Of a DNA stretch of 64,000 nt, positions 41,018-50,569 are shown piece after piece (the first letter of the stretch is position 1; each line of letters begins with the position of its first letter). The translations under genes and the position numbers were made by a program. The stretch spans positions 1 to 64,000 of the forward strand of contig JAFXCT010000059.1 in NCBI GenBank assembly GCA_017521365.1. Reading direction: 5' to 3'. The notes beneath the pieces are model-generated. The model searched no databases and was not told where the DNA came from. It worked only from the letters and a program-made list of their open reading frames with translations. The stretch is from Clostridia bacterium. Its GTDB lineage: Bacteria; Bacillota; Clostridia; Oscillospirales; Acutalibacteraceae.

Positions 41018-41875
41018 TCACTTTCCGATAATGTCAGAGAGATTTGTCATAATACTTTCAGCCACATCGGGCTTGTTCATAGTGTAGATATGTATGTTAT
41101 TTACACCGCTTGCTATAAGGTCAATAATCTGGTCGGTCGCATAAGCTATTCCTGCCTGCTTCATTGCCGCAGGGTCACTTGCGAACTTATCCGCAATTGC
41201 TCTGAAGCGAAGCGGAATACCCGAGCCCGAAAGAGAAATAATTCTGTCAAGCTGTGCGCTGTTTGTAACGGGCATAATACCCGCTACGACGGGCACGCTT
41301 ATACCCGAAGCTAAAAGGCGGTACATAAACTTATAGAAAACGTTGTTATCGAAAAACATCTGCGTGGTGAAAAACTCACAGCCGCTTTCAGCCTTGATTT
41401 TAAGTCCGTCAAGGTCAGCGGCAAGGCTCGGAGATTCGGGGTGACACTCGGGATAGCAGGCACCGCCAATACAAAAATCGCCGTGCTTTTGGATTAAAGA
41501 GATAAGGTCACTTGCGTGGGCAAAGGCACCCGGCACGGAAAGCTCACCCTTATCGCCCCTTAACGCAAGTATGTTTTCAATTTTATTTTCCTTGAGGCTT
41601 TCAATAATCGAAAGCAGCTTTTCCTCGCTTGTTGAAAGGCAGGTAAGGTGTGCAAGCGCCGTAACACCGCAACCCTCCACCTCACGGCTTAAATCGACGG
41701 TATATTCGCTCGTGCCTCCGCCTGCACCGTAGGTAACGCTCATAAACGAAGGCTTGAGTGCGGCAATTTCACGCACAACCTGTTTTGCACCCGAAAGCTT
41801 ATCCCAGGCTTTCGGCGGAAAAAGCTCGCAGGAAACATTGACCCTGCCGTTATTCAGTATATCGGCAACCTTCAC
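41018..41875 (-). CDS. metF: 5,10-methylenetetrahydrofolate reductase
   Basis: A roughly 285-residue flavoenzyme TIM barrel that makes the methyl donor for MetH. Signatures: VSCELFPPKAW, SVTYGAGGGT, HLTCLST, ILALRGD, and FFTTQMFFDN. The start is placed at GTG 41875, because MKVADILNNGR matches the usual family N-terminus; ATG 41896 adds seven residues (MLGRCFC), lacks a ribosome site and would sit about ten bases from the predicted transcription start. It heads the metF-metH-sialidase-like-his run. Confidence 0.93.
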   Translation of the reverse strand: MKVADILNNGRVNVSCELFPPKAWDKLSGAKQVVREIAALKPSFMSVTYGAGGGTSEYTVDLSREVEGCGVTALAHLTCLSTSEEKLLSIIESLKENKIENILALRGDKGELSVPGAFAHASDLISLIQKHGDFCIGGACYPECHPESPSLAADLDGLKIKAESGCEFFTTQMFFDNNVFYKFMYRLLASGISVPVVAGIMPVTNSAQLDRIISLSGSGIPLRFRAIADKFASDPAAMKQAGIAYATDQIIDLIASGVNNIHIYTMNKPDVAESIMTNLSDIIGK

Positions 41876-41912
41876 GCAAAAACACCGTCCCAACATAAAT
41901 ATAATATATTAT

Positions 41913-41941
41913 AATATAGCACACTCGTCTGCGATATGCAA
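41913..41941 (-). promoter_or_regulatory. Candidate promoter of the metF-his run
   Basis: Minus strand TTGCAT (41941-41936), 17-base spacer, TATATT (41918-41913), in very AT-rich DNA. No SAM riboswitch or T-box was recognised between it and metF. Confidence 0.45.
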
Positions 41942-42085
41942 ACAAAATTTAAAGATTTTGTCACTTTCGTCATTCGGTAAAATATAAGCCGCTTTGAAGA
42001 ATAAAATATGTATACTTTGCTGTGGTAAAGTGATAATACACTAAAGTAAGCGCTTCCGAGTTTACAAAAAATTTACAATTACACA

Positions 42086-42114
42086 TTGCAGATAACCGAC
42101 ATTTATATTAGAAT
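42086..42114 (+). promoter_or_regulatory. Candidate promoter of the ABC exporter operon
   Basis: TTGCAG (42086-42091), 17-base spacer, TAGAAT (42109-42114). An AAGCGCTT palindrome lies upstream at 42048-42055. Confidence 0.45.
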
Positions 42115-42155
42115 GATATCTGTATAATTTTGCATATAAGAATAAAGGAGGAAAA

Positions 42156-43895
42156 ATGAAAAAGGTTATAGTTTACCTAAAATACGCCGCAGGTTATCTG
42201 GCACTCGGCGTAATCTTTCTTATCGTACAGGCGCTGTCGGAGCTGATACTGCCCAATATGATGAGCGATATCGTTGACAACGGTGTCATAGGGCTCAACG
42301 GTCAAGACGGTCAGATGCAGTACATTCTGATACAGGGCCTTAAAATGCTTGCCGTTGCGCTGCTGTGCGTATTTGCCGCAATCGGTGTAAACTTCTTTTC
42401 AACGAAGGCATCTTCCATAATTTCCAAAAGAATGAGGCACGATGTTTTCAAGCGTGTTACATCGTTTTCCAATACGGAATTTGACAAATTCTCCACAGCT
42501 TCGCTTATAACCAGAACGACGAACGACATTCAGCAGGTACAGCAGATGCTCAGCGGCGGTGTACGTATGCTCTGCTTTGCGCCGATTATGGGTGTAGGCA
42601 GTATTACGCTTGCGCTTATGAAGAGCACGTCGATGAGCTGGATTCTTGCCGTTTCCGTCGGCGCTTTGCTGACGCTTATTCTAATCGGCTTTTCCGCCGC
42701 ACTTCCGAAAATCAAGATTATTCAGTCATTGATTGACAGGCTTAACCTTGTCAGCCGTGAAAACCTTTCGGGTATGATGGTTATACGTGCTTTCGGCAAC
42801 GAGCAGCACGAGGAAAACAGGTTTGAAGGCGCAAACAACAACCTTCGCAAAACGAACCTTTTCATTCACCGTGTTATTTCTCTGCTCCAGCCGTTTATGA
42901 CGATAATTATGAATTTCACACAGATTGCGATTGTGTGGCTGGGCTCAAAGGCCATTATCGACAGCACGCTTGAAATCGGCGATATGATGGCTTACATTCA
43001 GTACGCAATGCACGTTATTATGTCGTTCCTTTTCATTTCGATGATATTCATCAACATTCCCCGTGCAATGGTTTCAATCAACCGTGTGGGCGCAATTCTT
43101 GAAACCGAGCCGTCAATCAACAACGCCGAAAACGCTCTTAAGCTCGGCAATGCCGTCGGCAGAATTGAGTTTGACAACGTTTCCTTTAAGTACAAGGATG
43201 CCGATGACTGCGTGCTCGAAAACATAAGCTTTACTGCCCTGCCCGGTCAGACCACAGCCTTTATCGGCTCAACCGGCTCGGGTAAATCCACGCTGATTAA
43301 CCTTATTCCAAGGTTTTACGACGTTACCGAGGGCGCAATCAGATTCGACGGCACGGATATACGTAAAATCGACCTGCACAGCCTGCGTGAAAACATAGGC
43401 TACGTACCGCAGAAGGGTGTCCTCTTTAAAGGCACGGTTGAAAGCAACCTCAAAATCGGCAACGAAAACGCTGATACCGACACGATAAGCTCCGCACTTA
43501 CCACCGCACAGGCACGCTTTGTTGCCGATATGGAGGACGGAATAAATTCCGAAATCGCTCAGGGCGGTACTAATGTCAGCGGCGGTCAGCGACAGAGGCT
43601 TGCAATTGCAAGAGCACTTGTCAAAAAGTCACCCGTTTATATCTTTGACGACAGCTTTTCGGCGCTCGACCTAAAAACCGATGCCGCTCTAAGAAAAGCG
43701 CTCAAGGGCTACACGAAGGATGCAACCGTGCTCATAGTTGCACAGCGTGTAAGCACAATAATGAACGCAGAGCAGATAATAGTGCTTGACGAAGGTAAAA
43801 TAGTCGGCAAGGGCACGCACAAGGAGCTGCTCAAAACCTGCACACAGTACCGTGAAATTGCGGAATCTCAGCTTGCAAAGGAGGAGTTGGAATGA
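42156..43895 (+). CDS. ABC exporter half-transporter with degenerate ATPase site
   Basis: A 579-residue type IV ABC half-transporter: six transmembrane helices (about residues 1-310) and a nucleotide-binding domain. Walker A is GSTGSGKST and the signature VSGGQRQRLA is normal, but Walker B reads VYIFDDSFSALD, with Asp where the catalytic Glu should be, and the H-loop is IVAQRVST, with Gln for His. This is the BmrC/TM287 pattern, in which this subunit forms the non-hydrolysing site. The last four bases (ATGA) overlap the next gene. The substrate may be a drug, lipid or peptide. Confidence 0.93.
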   Translation: MKKVIVYLKYAAGYLALGVIFLIVQALSELILPNMMSDIVDNGVIGLNGQDGQMQYILIQGLKMLAVALLCVFAAIGVNFFSTKASSIISKRMRHDVFKRVTSFSNTEFDKFSTASLITRTTNDIQQVQQMLSGGVRMLCFAPIMGVGSITLALMKSTSMSWILAVSVGALLTLILIGFSAALPKIKIIQSLIDRLNLVSRENLSGMMVIRAFGNEQHEENRFEGANNNLRKTNLFIHRVISLLQPFMTIIMNFTQIAIVWLGSKAIIDSTLEIGDMMAYIQYAMHVIMSFLFISMIFINIPRAMVSINRVGAILETEPSINNAENALKLGNAVGRIEFDNVSFKYKDADDCVLENISFTALPGQTTAFIGSTGSGKSTLINLIPRFYDVTEGAIRFDGTDIRKIDLHSLRENIGYVPQKGVLFKGTVESNLKIGNENADTDTISSALTTAQARFVADMEDGINSEIAQGGTNVSGGQRQRLAIARALVKKSPVYIFDDSFSALDLKTDAALRKALKGYTKDATVLIVAQRVSTIMNAEQIIVLDEGKIVGKGTHKELLKTCTQYREIAESQLAKEELE

Positions 43896-45763
43896 GCAAA
43901 GAAAGAATGTCCCCTCCCCCTATGAAGCACGGCGGACGGGGTCACGGCGGACCAGGCGGTCCTCCCGGAAGGCCTGTTGAAAAAGCAAAGGATTTCAAGG
44001 GCACGGTCAAAAAGCTGATTAAGCTTATAGCTCCCTTCAAATTCAAATTTATTCTGATTGTTCTGCTTGCCGCCTGTTCCTCGCTTTTTGCGGTTATAGG
44101 ACCGAGCGTGCTTGCCTTGGCAACAGACGAGGTGCAGTACGGTGTTGAAAGAATGCTCGCAGGAACGGGCACAATCGACCTTGAAAAAATTGCCGAAATA
44201 CTGATTTTCCTCGTTGCTCTCTACCTTGTCAGCGCATCGTTCAGTTATATGCAGTCGTTCATAATGTCGGGCGTTACAACAAAGCTTTCCTACACACTCC
44301 GAAACACGATAATGCAGAAAATCAACCGTATTCCGCTCGGCTTTTTCCACAGTCAGAGTCAGGGCGACGTGCTTTCACGAATAACTAACGACGTTGACAC
44401 ACTTGAAAACGCACTTACCCAGAGCATTACGCAGGTTGCAACAAGCGTTACGACACTTGTAGGCGTGCTTGTTATGATGCTGATTAAAAGCCCGCTGATG
44501 ACACTGATTATCGTAGTAACCGTACCGTTTTCAATGGTCGTTGTCAGAAACGTTGTAAAGCTGTCGCAGCCCCATTTCCGCAAGCAGCAGAAATTCCCCG
44601 GTGCGGTAAACGGACACATTGAAGAAATGTACGGCGGCCACCTCGTATTAAAGGCTTTCAACGGTGAACAAAAGGCTATTGAAGAGTTTGACGAGCTTAA
44701 CGTTCAGCTTGCCGAAAACGCAAGAAAGGCTGAATTCCTTTCGGGTCTTATGATGCCGCTTATGGGCTTTATAGGCAATCTCGGCTACGTTGTTGTATGT
44801 ATAGCCGGTGCACTTATGGCATCGGGCGGAACACTTTCAATAGGCAGTATTCAGGCGTTTATTCAGTACGTAAGAACGTTTAACCAGCCGATTAACCAGC
44901 TTGCAAACATTTCCTCGCAGATGCAGAGAATGGCTGCCGCCGCAGAAAGAGTTTTTGAGTTTCTTGATGTAGCCGAGGAAGACGACTCCAAGGCAACGCT
45001 TAAGGTTTCCGATGTTGAAATTGAAGGCAACATTACCTTTGACCACGTAAAATTCGGTTACGAGGGCACGGACAAAATTGTTATCAACGATTTCTCCGCA
45101 AAGGTAAAAAGCGGTCAGAAAATTGCAATTGTCGGCCCGACGGGTGCAGGCAAGACCACGATGGTCAAGCTTATTATGCGCTTCCACGAGCTGACAGGCG
45201 GCAGAATTCTCATTGACGGGCACAACCTTACGGACTTTGACAGACACGACCTGAGGCAGGAAATTGCAATGGTTCTTCAGGACACCTGGCTTTACAGCGG
45301 AACGATTATGGAAAACATCCGCTACGGCAAGCTCGACGCAAGCGATGAAGAGGTTATAAAGGCCGCAAAAACGGCTCAGGTTGACCATTTTGTACGCACC
45401 CTGCCCGAAGGCTATCAGATGATGATGAATGAGGAAACAACCAATATTTCGCAGGGTCAGAAGCAGCTGCTCACAATTGCAAGAGCAATTCTCGCAGACC
45501 CGAAGATACTCATTCTTGACGAAGCAACAAGCTCGGTTGACACGAGAACGGAAATTCTTATTCAGAAGGCAATGGATAACCTGATGAAGGGCAGAACGAG
45601 CTTCATTATTGCTCACCGACTTTCTACAATACGCAATGCCGACCTTATACTCTGTATGAACAACGGCGATATTGTTGAACAGGGCAACCACGAAGAGCTT
45701 ATGGCACTCGGCGGATTTTACGCAAACCTTTACAACAGCCAGTTTGAAAAAACAAACGCATAA
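43892..45763 (+). CDS. ABC exporter half-transporter with canonical ATPase site
   Basis: A 623-residue partner of the preceding gene. A Gly/Pro-rich cytoplasmic N-terminus (KHGGRGHGGPGGPPG) precedes six transmembrane helices (about 45-345). The nucleotide-binding domain has Walker A GPTGAGKTT, Walker B ILILDEATSSVD with the catalytic Glu, and H-loop IIAHRLST. Its signature is degenerate, NISQGQKQ instead of LSGGQ, so it complements the degenerate Walker/H-loop set of the partner, exactly as in BmrCD/TM287-288 heterodimers. A strong terminator follows. Confidence 0.94.
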   Translation: MSKERMSPPPMKHGGRGHGGPGGPPGRPVEKAKDFKGTVKKLIKLIAPFKFKFILIVLLAACSSLFAVIGPSVLALATDEVQYGVERMLAGTGTIDLEKIAEILIFLVALYLVSASFSYMQSFIMSGVTTKLSYTLRNTIMQKINRIPLGFFHSQSQGDVLSRITNDVDTLENALTQSITQVATSVTTLVGVLVMMLIKSPLMTLIIVVTVPFSMVVVRNVVKLSQPHFRKQQKFPGAVNGHIEEMYGGHLVLKAFNGEQKAIEEFDELNVQLAENARKAEFLSGLMMPLMGFIGNLGYVVVCIAGALMASGGTLSIGSIQAFIQYVRTFNQPINQLANISSQMQRMAAAAERVFEFLDVAEEDDSKATLKVSDVEIEGNITFDHVKFGYEGTDKIVINDFSAKVKSGQKIAIVGPTGAGKTTMVKLIMRFHELTGGRILIDGHNLTDFDRHDLRQEIAMVLQDTWLYSGTIMENIRYGKLDASDEEVIKAAKTAQVDHFVRTLPEGYQMMMNEETTNISQGQKQLLTIARAILADPKILILDEATSSVDTRTEILIQKAMDNLMKGRTSFIIAHRLSTIRNADLILCMNNGDIVEQGNHEELMALGGFYANLYNSQFEKTNA

Positions 45764-45781
45764 ACAGCTGATAAACAACAC

Positions 45782-45821
45782 AACGTCCGAAGCAGAAAAG
45801 CAACTGCTTCGGACGTTTTTT
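45782..45821 (+). terminator. Terminator after the ABC operon, probably bidirectional
   Basis: A 14-bp perfect stem AACGTCCGAAGCAG/CTGCTTCGGACGTT with a T-run. On the minus strand it follows hppA. Confidence 0.9.
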
Positions 45822-45862
45822 GATTGTGAATTATAAAATTCTAAGCACACTCCGTTTTTAAA

Positions 45863-47943
45863 TCAGAACAGGTGGTACTTAACTACAATACCTGCAAAGA
45901 CAATTGAAACAACGGAAAGAAGCTTGATGAGGATATTGATAGACGGGCCGGAGGTATCCTTGAAGGGGTCGCCTATCGTGTCCCCTACAACAGCCGCCTT
46001 ATGTGCGTCGCTGCCATACCGCCGAGAACACCCGTTTCAATGTGCTTCTTTGCGTTATCCCACGCACCGCCTGAATTTGACATAAATACAGCCATAAGGA
46101 AGCCGGTTGCTGTTGCACCTGCAAGCATACCGATAACGCCGTTATAGCCGAGTATCATACCTACCGCTATGGGGGCGGCAACGGCAACGATTGTGGGAAG
46201 AATCATTTCCTTAAGGCTTGCCTTTGCGCAAAGGTCAACGCAGGAAGCATAGTCAGCCTCGCCCGTACCGTCAAGCAGACCCTTGATTTCCTTGAACTGT
46301 CTGCGTACCTCAACGACAACGCTTCTTGCAGCCTTGCCGACGGATTCCATTGTAAGAGCGGCAAAGATAAAGGGAAGTGCCGCACCAATAAGCAGACCCG
46401 TGAGAACGGTGGGGTTCATAAGGCTCATATCAATCTGAATATCCGCACCGCCAACTTCCTTGACCTTTTCAACATAGCTGGCGATAAGAGCAAGTGCGGT
46501 AAGTGCGGCTGAGCCGATTGCAAAGCCCTTACCGGTAGCAGCCGTTGTGTTGCCGAGTGAATCGAGAGCATCGGTTCTTTCACGGACCTTGGGGTCCATA
46601 CCCGTCATTTCGGCGATACCGCCTGCGTTATCGGCAATGGGGCCGTAAGCATCGGTTGCAAGGGTGATACCGAGCGTTGAAAGCATACCGACAGCGGCAA
46701 CGGCAATACCGTAAAGACCGTTTGAAGCATTTGCAAAGCCGCCTGCAAAGCCAAAAGCCATCATTACACAGGCTGCAACTATAATTATCGGCAGAGCCGT
46801 GGAAAGCATACCGAGGCTGATACCGCTGATTGCGATTGTTGCCGTGCCCGTAGAAGCAGTCTGCGCAAGCTTTTTGGTGGGCTTATACGTGTCGGAGGTG
46901 AAATATTCGGTAGATGCACCGATGAGAACACCGGCTGCAAGACCCGAAATCATTGAAAAATAAACGCCGATGTTTTCTTTACCGAGGATAAACCAGATAA
47001 CGGGGAAAGCGAGTGCGGCAATTATAACAGCGGAAGTGTTTGTACCTCTGCGAAGTGCCTTGAGCAAACTCTTCTGCTCCGTGCTTTCCTTGGTACGTAC
47101 GAGATACGTACAGAAAATAGACACAACCACGCCGAGTGCCGAAATAAGCAGCGGCACAGCCATAGCCTTGATATCGCCGAAAGCAACTACGCCAAGTGCT
47201 GAACAGGAAATAATAGAGCCTACGTAGGATTCATAGAGGTCGGCGCCCATACCTGCAACGTCGCCTACGTTATCGCCGACGTTATCCGCAATAACGGCAG
47301 GGTTTCTGGGGTCATCCTCGGGAATACCTGCTTCTACCTTACCGACAAGGTCGGCGCCGACGTCAGCCGCCTTGGTGAAAATACCGCCGCCGACACGGGC
47401 AAACAGCGCCATTGAAGACGCACCCATACTGAAGGTAAGCATAGCCGAGGTAATCTCTGCAAGCTCAAGCTTAAACACGTATTTAAGCAGTATGAACCAT
47501 ATTGAAATATCGAGCAGACCGAGACCGACAACCGTAAAGCCCATAACGGAGCCTGCGGAAAAGGCAACGTTGAGTCCCCTGTTGAGGCTGTTGCTGCACG
47601 CCTGCGCCGTTCTTGCGTTTGAACGGGTTGCAATAGTCATACCGATAAAGCCCGAAAGGCCGGAGAAAAAGCCGCCGGTAACAAAAGCAAAGGGCACAAA
47701 CCACGTAAGCGCACCCATAGCCGCCATTGCAACAATTACGGCAAACATACCTACAAAGAAAATACCGACGATTTTGTACTGGCGCTTGAGATATGCCGAA
47801 GCACCTGTACGAACGAAGCCTGAAATCTGCCTCATTCTTTCCGTACCGGGTTCAAACTTAAGTACCTTGTACGCTTTAAAGCCGGCAAAGCCCAGTGCAA
47901 GAAGCGCACAGGCAAGCGTACTCAAAGCCATAATAACATCCAT
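45863..47943 (-). pseudogene. hppA: Membrane-bound ion-translocating pyrophosphatase with a 3' frameshift
   Basis: HppA hydrolyses pyrophosphate and pumps H+ or Na+. The intact frame (45985-47943, 652 residues) has about 15 transmembrane helices and the catalytic loops KAADVGADLVGKVEAGIPEDDPRNPAVIADN-type acidic motif, DAYGPIADNAGGIAEM and SNSGGAWDNAKK. It then breaks: after LGG the frame reads [10 protein letters not shown] and stops. In another frame the expected C-terminus continues as [20 protein letters not shown] and on to YHLF and a TGA at 45863. The total (2081 bases) is one base short of 694 codons, with the loss near 46013-46018. The missing end includes catalytic residues, so unless corrected the product is inactive. 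AAAGGATG precedes ATG 47943. Confidence 0.85.
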
Positions 47944-47979
47944 TTTAAATCATCCTTTCATATACTACAGATATTTGAA

Positions 47980-49383
47980 TTAATAAGCTTCAAAGCTCTG
48001 TATTGTAGCAAAGCCTCTGTGCTTTTCAATTACTAATTTAAGCCTTCGTGTTCTAATGTGGTATTTGAACTCGCAAAGGCGCTTCGTGCCGATAACCGTG
48101 TCCTCGGCAACCTTTTTCCATTTACCTTCCTGTTCAGCATACAGAGTAAATTCCTCAATCTGCTGGCCTGTTTCAATATTCTCCTTAAGTACGACACGGT
48201 CAACGTCGTAATCGTCACCCATATCGAGTATAAGCTCGGGCTTTTTCGTGTTATAGCCCGAATGCCAGTAGCCCTGCTTATCTGGCAGAGCACGAGTAGC
48301 TGAATGAAGCTCGTCAAGCTGACAGTTACCCTGCATTGAAGACTCGAGTGCAAGATTATCTTCAAAATGAAGCGAAAGCACGGCACCGAAGGTCATAAGG
48401 GTTTCGACGTCCTTTTCGTTCATCATACCGTCGGGCTGCGGAGACAGACCCACAAGCATAGAGCCGTTTGCACCTACGGAGCCGGCATAGATTTTTTCAA
48501 GCTTGGATAGCGGTTTGATTGACAAATCCTGCGCTTTTTTGTAAAACCAGCCGTCACGCATCGGAATACAAACCTCTGCCGGGTAAAAAACGAAATCGTC
48601 AAACTTCTTGATTTTCTTGATGCTGCCTATATCCGGCTGAGTATAATCGGGTGTATGCTTGGACGGAATATACTCGCAGGTTTCATCATCAAACAGTCTG
48701 TAGTGCGAGGGCACAACACTCCACTCGCTTATGCGGCAGACACCCTTGTCGTTACCGCACCAGCGCACGTCGGGGCCGCAATTGGTAATTGCCGCATTGG
48801 GCTGAAGACGGCGTATGAGCTTAAAATAGGCTGACCAGTCGTACTGCTGTACCTTGCCGCCTCTGCCCTCACCCGTTGCACCGTCAAGGCGCACGCAGTA
48901 GAGCTCACCGTAATTTGTAAGAAGCTCCTCAAGCAGATTCATAAAAAACTTATCGTATTCCTTGCCGCTGCCGAAGCTTTCCTCGTGCAAATCAAGCGGA
49001 GAAATACAGATACCGAACTTAAGTCCGTGCTTTGCGCAAAGGCTACTGATATCGGCAACAACGTCACCCTCTCCGTCCATCCATTGACAGGCTTTGACGG
49101 AATAATCGGTGTGTTTCGTCGGCCAGAGGCAGAAGCCGTCGTGATGCTTTACATTGAGCACGAGAGCCTTCATACCGCTGAGCTTGGCAACCTTCACCCA
49201 TTGCTCGGGCTTATATGCGGTGGGGTTGAACAGGTCAACCTCTTCAAAGCCGGTACCGTATTCTCTGCCGCTGAAGGTGTTCATACCGAAATTTATAAGA
49301 CCGGCATATTCAACCTTCATCCAGTCAAGCTGACGCTTGCTCGGCACAGCCGCAACGGCTTTTTCAAGAAAATCCTTAGCCAT
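47980..49383 (-). CDS. GH29 alpha-L-fucosidase
   Basis: A 467-residue glycoside hydrolase family 29 enzyme releasing terminal L-fucose. LVLNVKHHDGFCLWPTKHTDYS (about 74-95) is the substrate-binding signature and YCVRLDGATG carries the predicted nucleophile Asp167. The C-terminal 110 residues form a discoidin-like (F5/8 or CBM32-type) beta-sandwich, seen in LILDMGDDYDVDRVVLKENIETGQQIEEF. No signal peptide, so intracellular. ATG 49383 lacks a nearby ribosome site; the best AGAGGAG lies about 30 bases upstream. It is 36 bases from hppA on the same strand. Confidence 0.92.
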   Translation of the reverse strand: MAKDFLEKAVAAVPSKRQLDWMKVEYAGLINFGMNTFSGREYGTGFEEVDLFNPTAYKPEQWVKVAKLSGMKALVLNVKHHDGFCLWPTKHTDYSVKACQWMDGEGDVVADISSLCAKHGLKFGICISPLDLHEESFGSGKEYDKFFMNLLEELLTNYGELYCVRLDGATGEGRGGKVQQYDWSAYFKLIRRLQPNAAITNCGPDVRWCGNDKGVCRISEWSVVPSHYRLFDDETCEYIPSKHTPDYTQPDIGSIKKIKKFDDFVFYPAEVCIPMRDGWFYKKAQDLSIKPLSKLEKIYAGSVGANGSMLVGLSPQPDGMMNEKDVETLMTFGAVLSLHFEDNLALESSMQGNCQLDELHSATRALPDKQGYWHSGYNTKKPELILDMGDDYDVDRVVLKENIETGQQIEEFTLYAEQEGKWKKVAEDTVIGTKRLCEFKYHIRTRRLKLVIEKHRGFATIQSFEAY

Positions 49384-49436
49384 AATTTAAGTTTTTGCGA
49401 AAAAATCTTTCGCTTCTCCTCTGACATATAATAGTG

Positions 49437-49467
49437 AAAACGGGACAGCCGGAAAAACGGCTGCCCG
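49437..49467 (-). terminator. Terminator after alr
   Basis: Minus strand CGGGCAGCCG-ttttt-CCGGCTGTCCCG followed by TTTTCAC. Confidence 0.8.
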
Positions 49468-49474
49468 CATAATA

Positions 49475-50566
49475 TTAAACAAAATCCTTCTTTACGCTGT
49501 CGTTGACAAGCGTGGGATTAAACTCAAACGCAGCAACATCGCCTACGGCACAGTCAACACCCGTTACGTCAAGAATCAAGTCGGTCAGACCGACCTTGCC
49601 GATAACGCTGACCCTTTTGCCGTTTACAACAGCGGAAAGTGTCTGGTCTGCTCCGAAGTGCTTGACCTTACGAAGCAAAGAATTGACCTTATCCGAAGAA
49701 TTGAAAGCAACCTCTGTTTTGCTCAGGCCGTAGCCGTCGCAAACACCGAGCGGCACAACAGCCGCCCTTGTTTCACGGGTGGTCTTGTACGCTTCTCCGT
49801 AACAGACAAAGTGGTTTGCCGGCAGAGTTTTGATTGATATAATCTCACACTCCATAAAGCCGACCTTTTCAAGTCCGACGGTATTCGGAACGGCAATTCT
49901 GCCAAGCAGGGCTGAGCCGAGACGCACGGCATCAAAATGATACTCGGGGTACTTGACTGCCGCCGCAGATGAGCAGATATGCTTCTTTAACCCCATACAG
50001 CCTGCCGCTTCAACGGCAGAAACCATAGAGTTAAAACGGCTTACCTGTAATTTTACAGAGTCGGAGCTTGAAGAAAATGCGTTGTAGAAATGTGAATAAA
50101 TACCCTCAAAGCAGATATTCTCACACGACTTATACGCTTTGATTATGTCTTCTTCCTCGCCCGGCATAAAGCCGAAACGGCCGAAGCCCGTATCAAGCAT
50201 AATGTGGGCTGTCGCCTTTTTGCCGGCATCCCCTGCCGCCTTGTCAAGAAGCTGAGCGGTAAGCAGGCTGTCAACCGTTGCGATGATATTCAGCTCAACA
50301 ACGGTTTTTGCACTTGCCTCATCAAACGGAGGCGAGAGAAGCAGAATATTGCTCTCAATACCGTTTTCTCGCAAAGCCCGTGCCTCGTCAACACGGGAAA
50401 CGGCAAGCGTTGCCGCACCGTTTTCGGTGAGGAGCTTTGCCATATCAACAAGGCCGAGGCCGTAGCCGTTACCCTTGACAACACAGATAACCTCTGCTGT
50501 CGGACAATGAGCACGCATTTTGTTGAGGTTGGAAACAATCAGTTCTTTTTGTACAACGTATCTCAA
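49475..50566 (-). CDS. alr: Alanine racemase
   Basis: A 363-residue fold type III PLP enzyme making D-alanine for peptidoglycan. The PLP Lys31 is in VICVVKGNGYGLG, and the second catalytic Tyr is expected in the CYGEAYKT region. The start is a TTG at 50566 with AAAGGG upstream, three bases after the FemX-like gene stop. Pairing with a FemX-type aminoacyltransferase fits cell-wall synthesis. Confidence 0.93.
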   Translation of the reverse strand: MRYVVQKELIVSNLNKMRAHCPTAEVICVVKGNGYGLGLVDMAKLLTENGAATLAVSRVDEARALRENGIESNILLLSPPFDEASAKTVVELNIIATVDSLLTAQLLDKAAGDAGKKATAHIMLDTGFGRFGFMPGEEEDIIKAYKSCENICFEGIYSHFYNAFSSSSDSVKLQVSRFNSMVSAVEAAGCMGLKKHICSSAAAVKYPEYHFDAVRLGSALLGRIAVPNTVGLEKVGFMECEIISIKTLPANHFVCYGEAYKTTRETRAAVVPLGVCDGYGLSKTEVAFNSSDKVNSLLRKVKHFGADQTLSAVVNGKRVSVIGKVGLTDLILDVTGVDCAVGDVAAFEFNPTLVNDSVKKDFV

Positions 50567-50569
50567 GGC

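Noticed and set aside
42046..42057. AAGCGCTT palindrome as a catabolite (cre) site.
   Set aside because: Only the 8-base core is symmetric and the flanks do not match a cre consensus; kept only as a possible LacI-type site.
41897..42155. A SAM riboswitch or T-box before metF.
   Set aside because: None of the conserved leader motifs was found, and the predicted leader is too short.
44837..45850. Long minus-strand open frame (337 codons) opposite the second ABC gene.
   Set aside because: It is antisense to a clear ABC transporter and encodes a low-complexity Cys/Val/Asn-rich shadow without homology or ribosome site.
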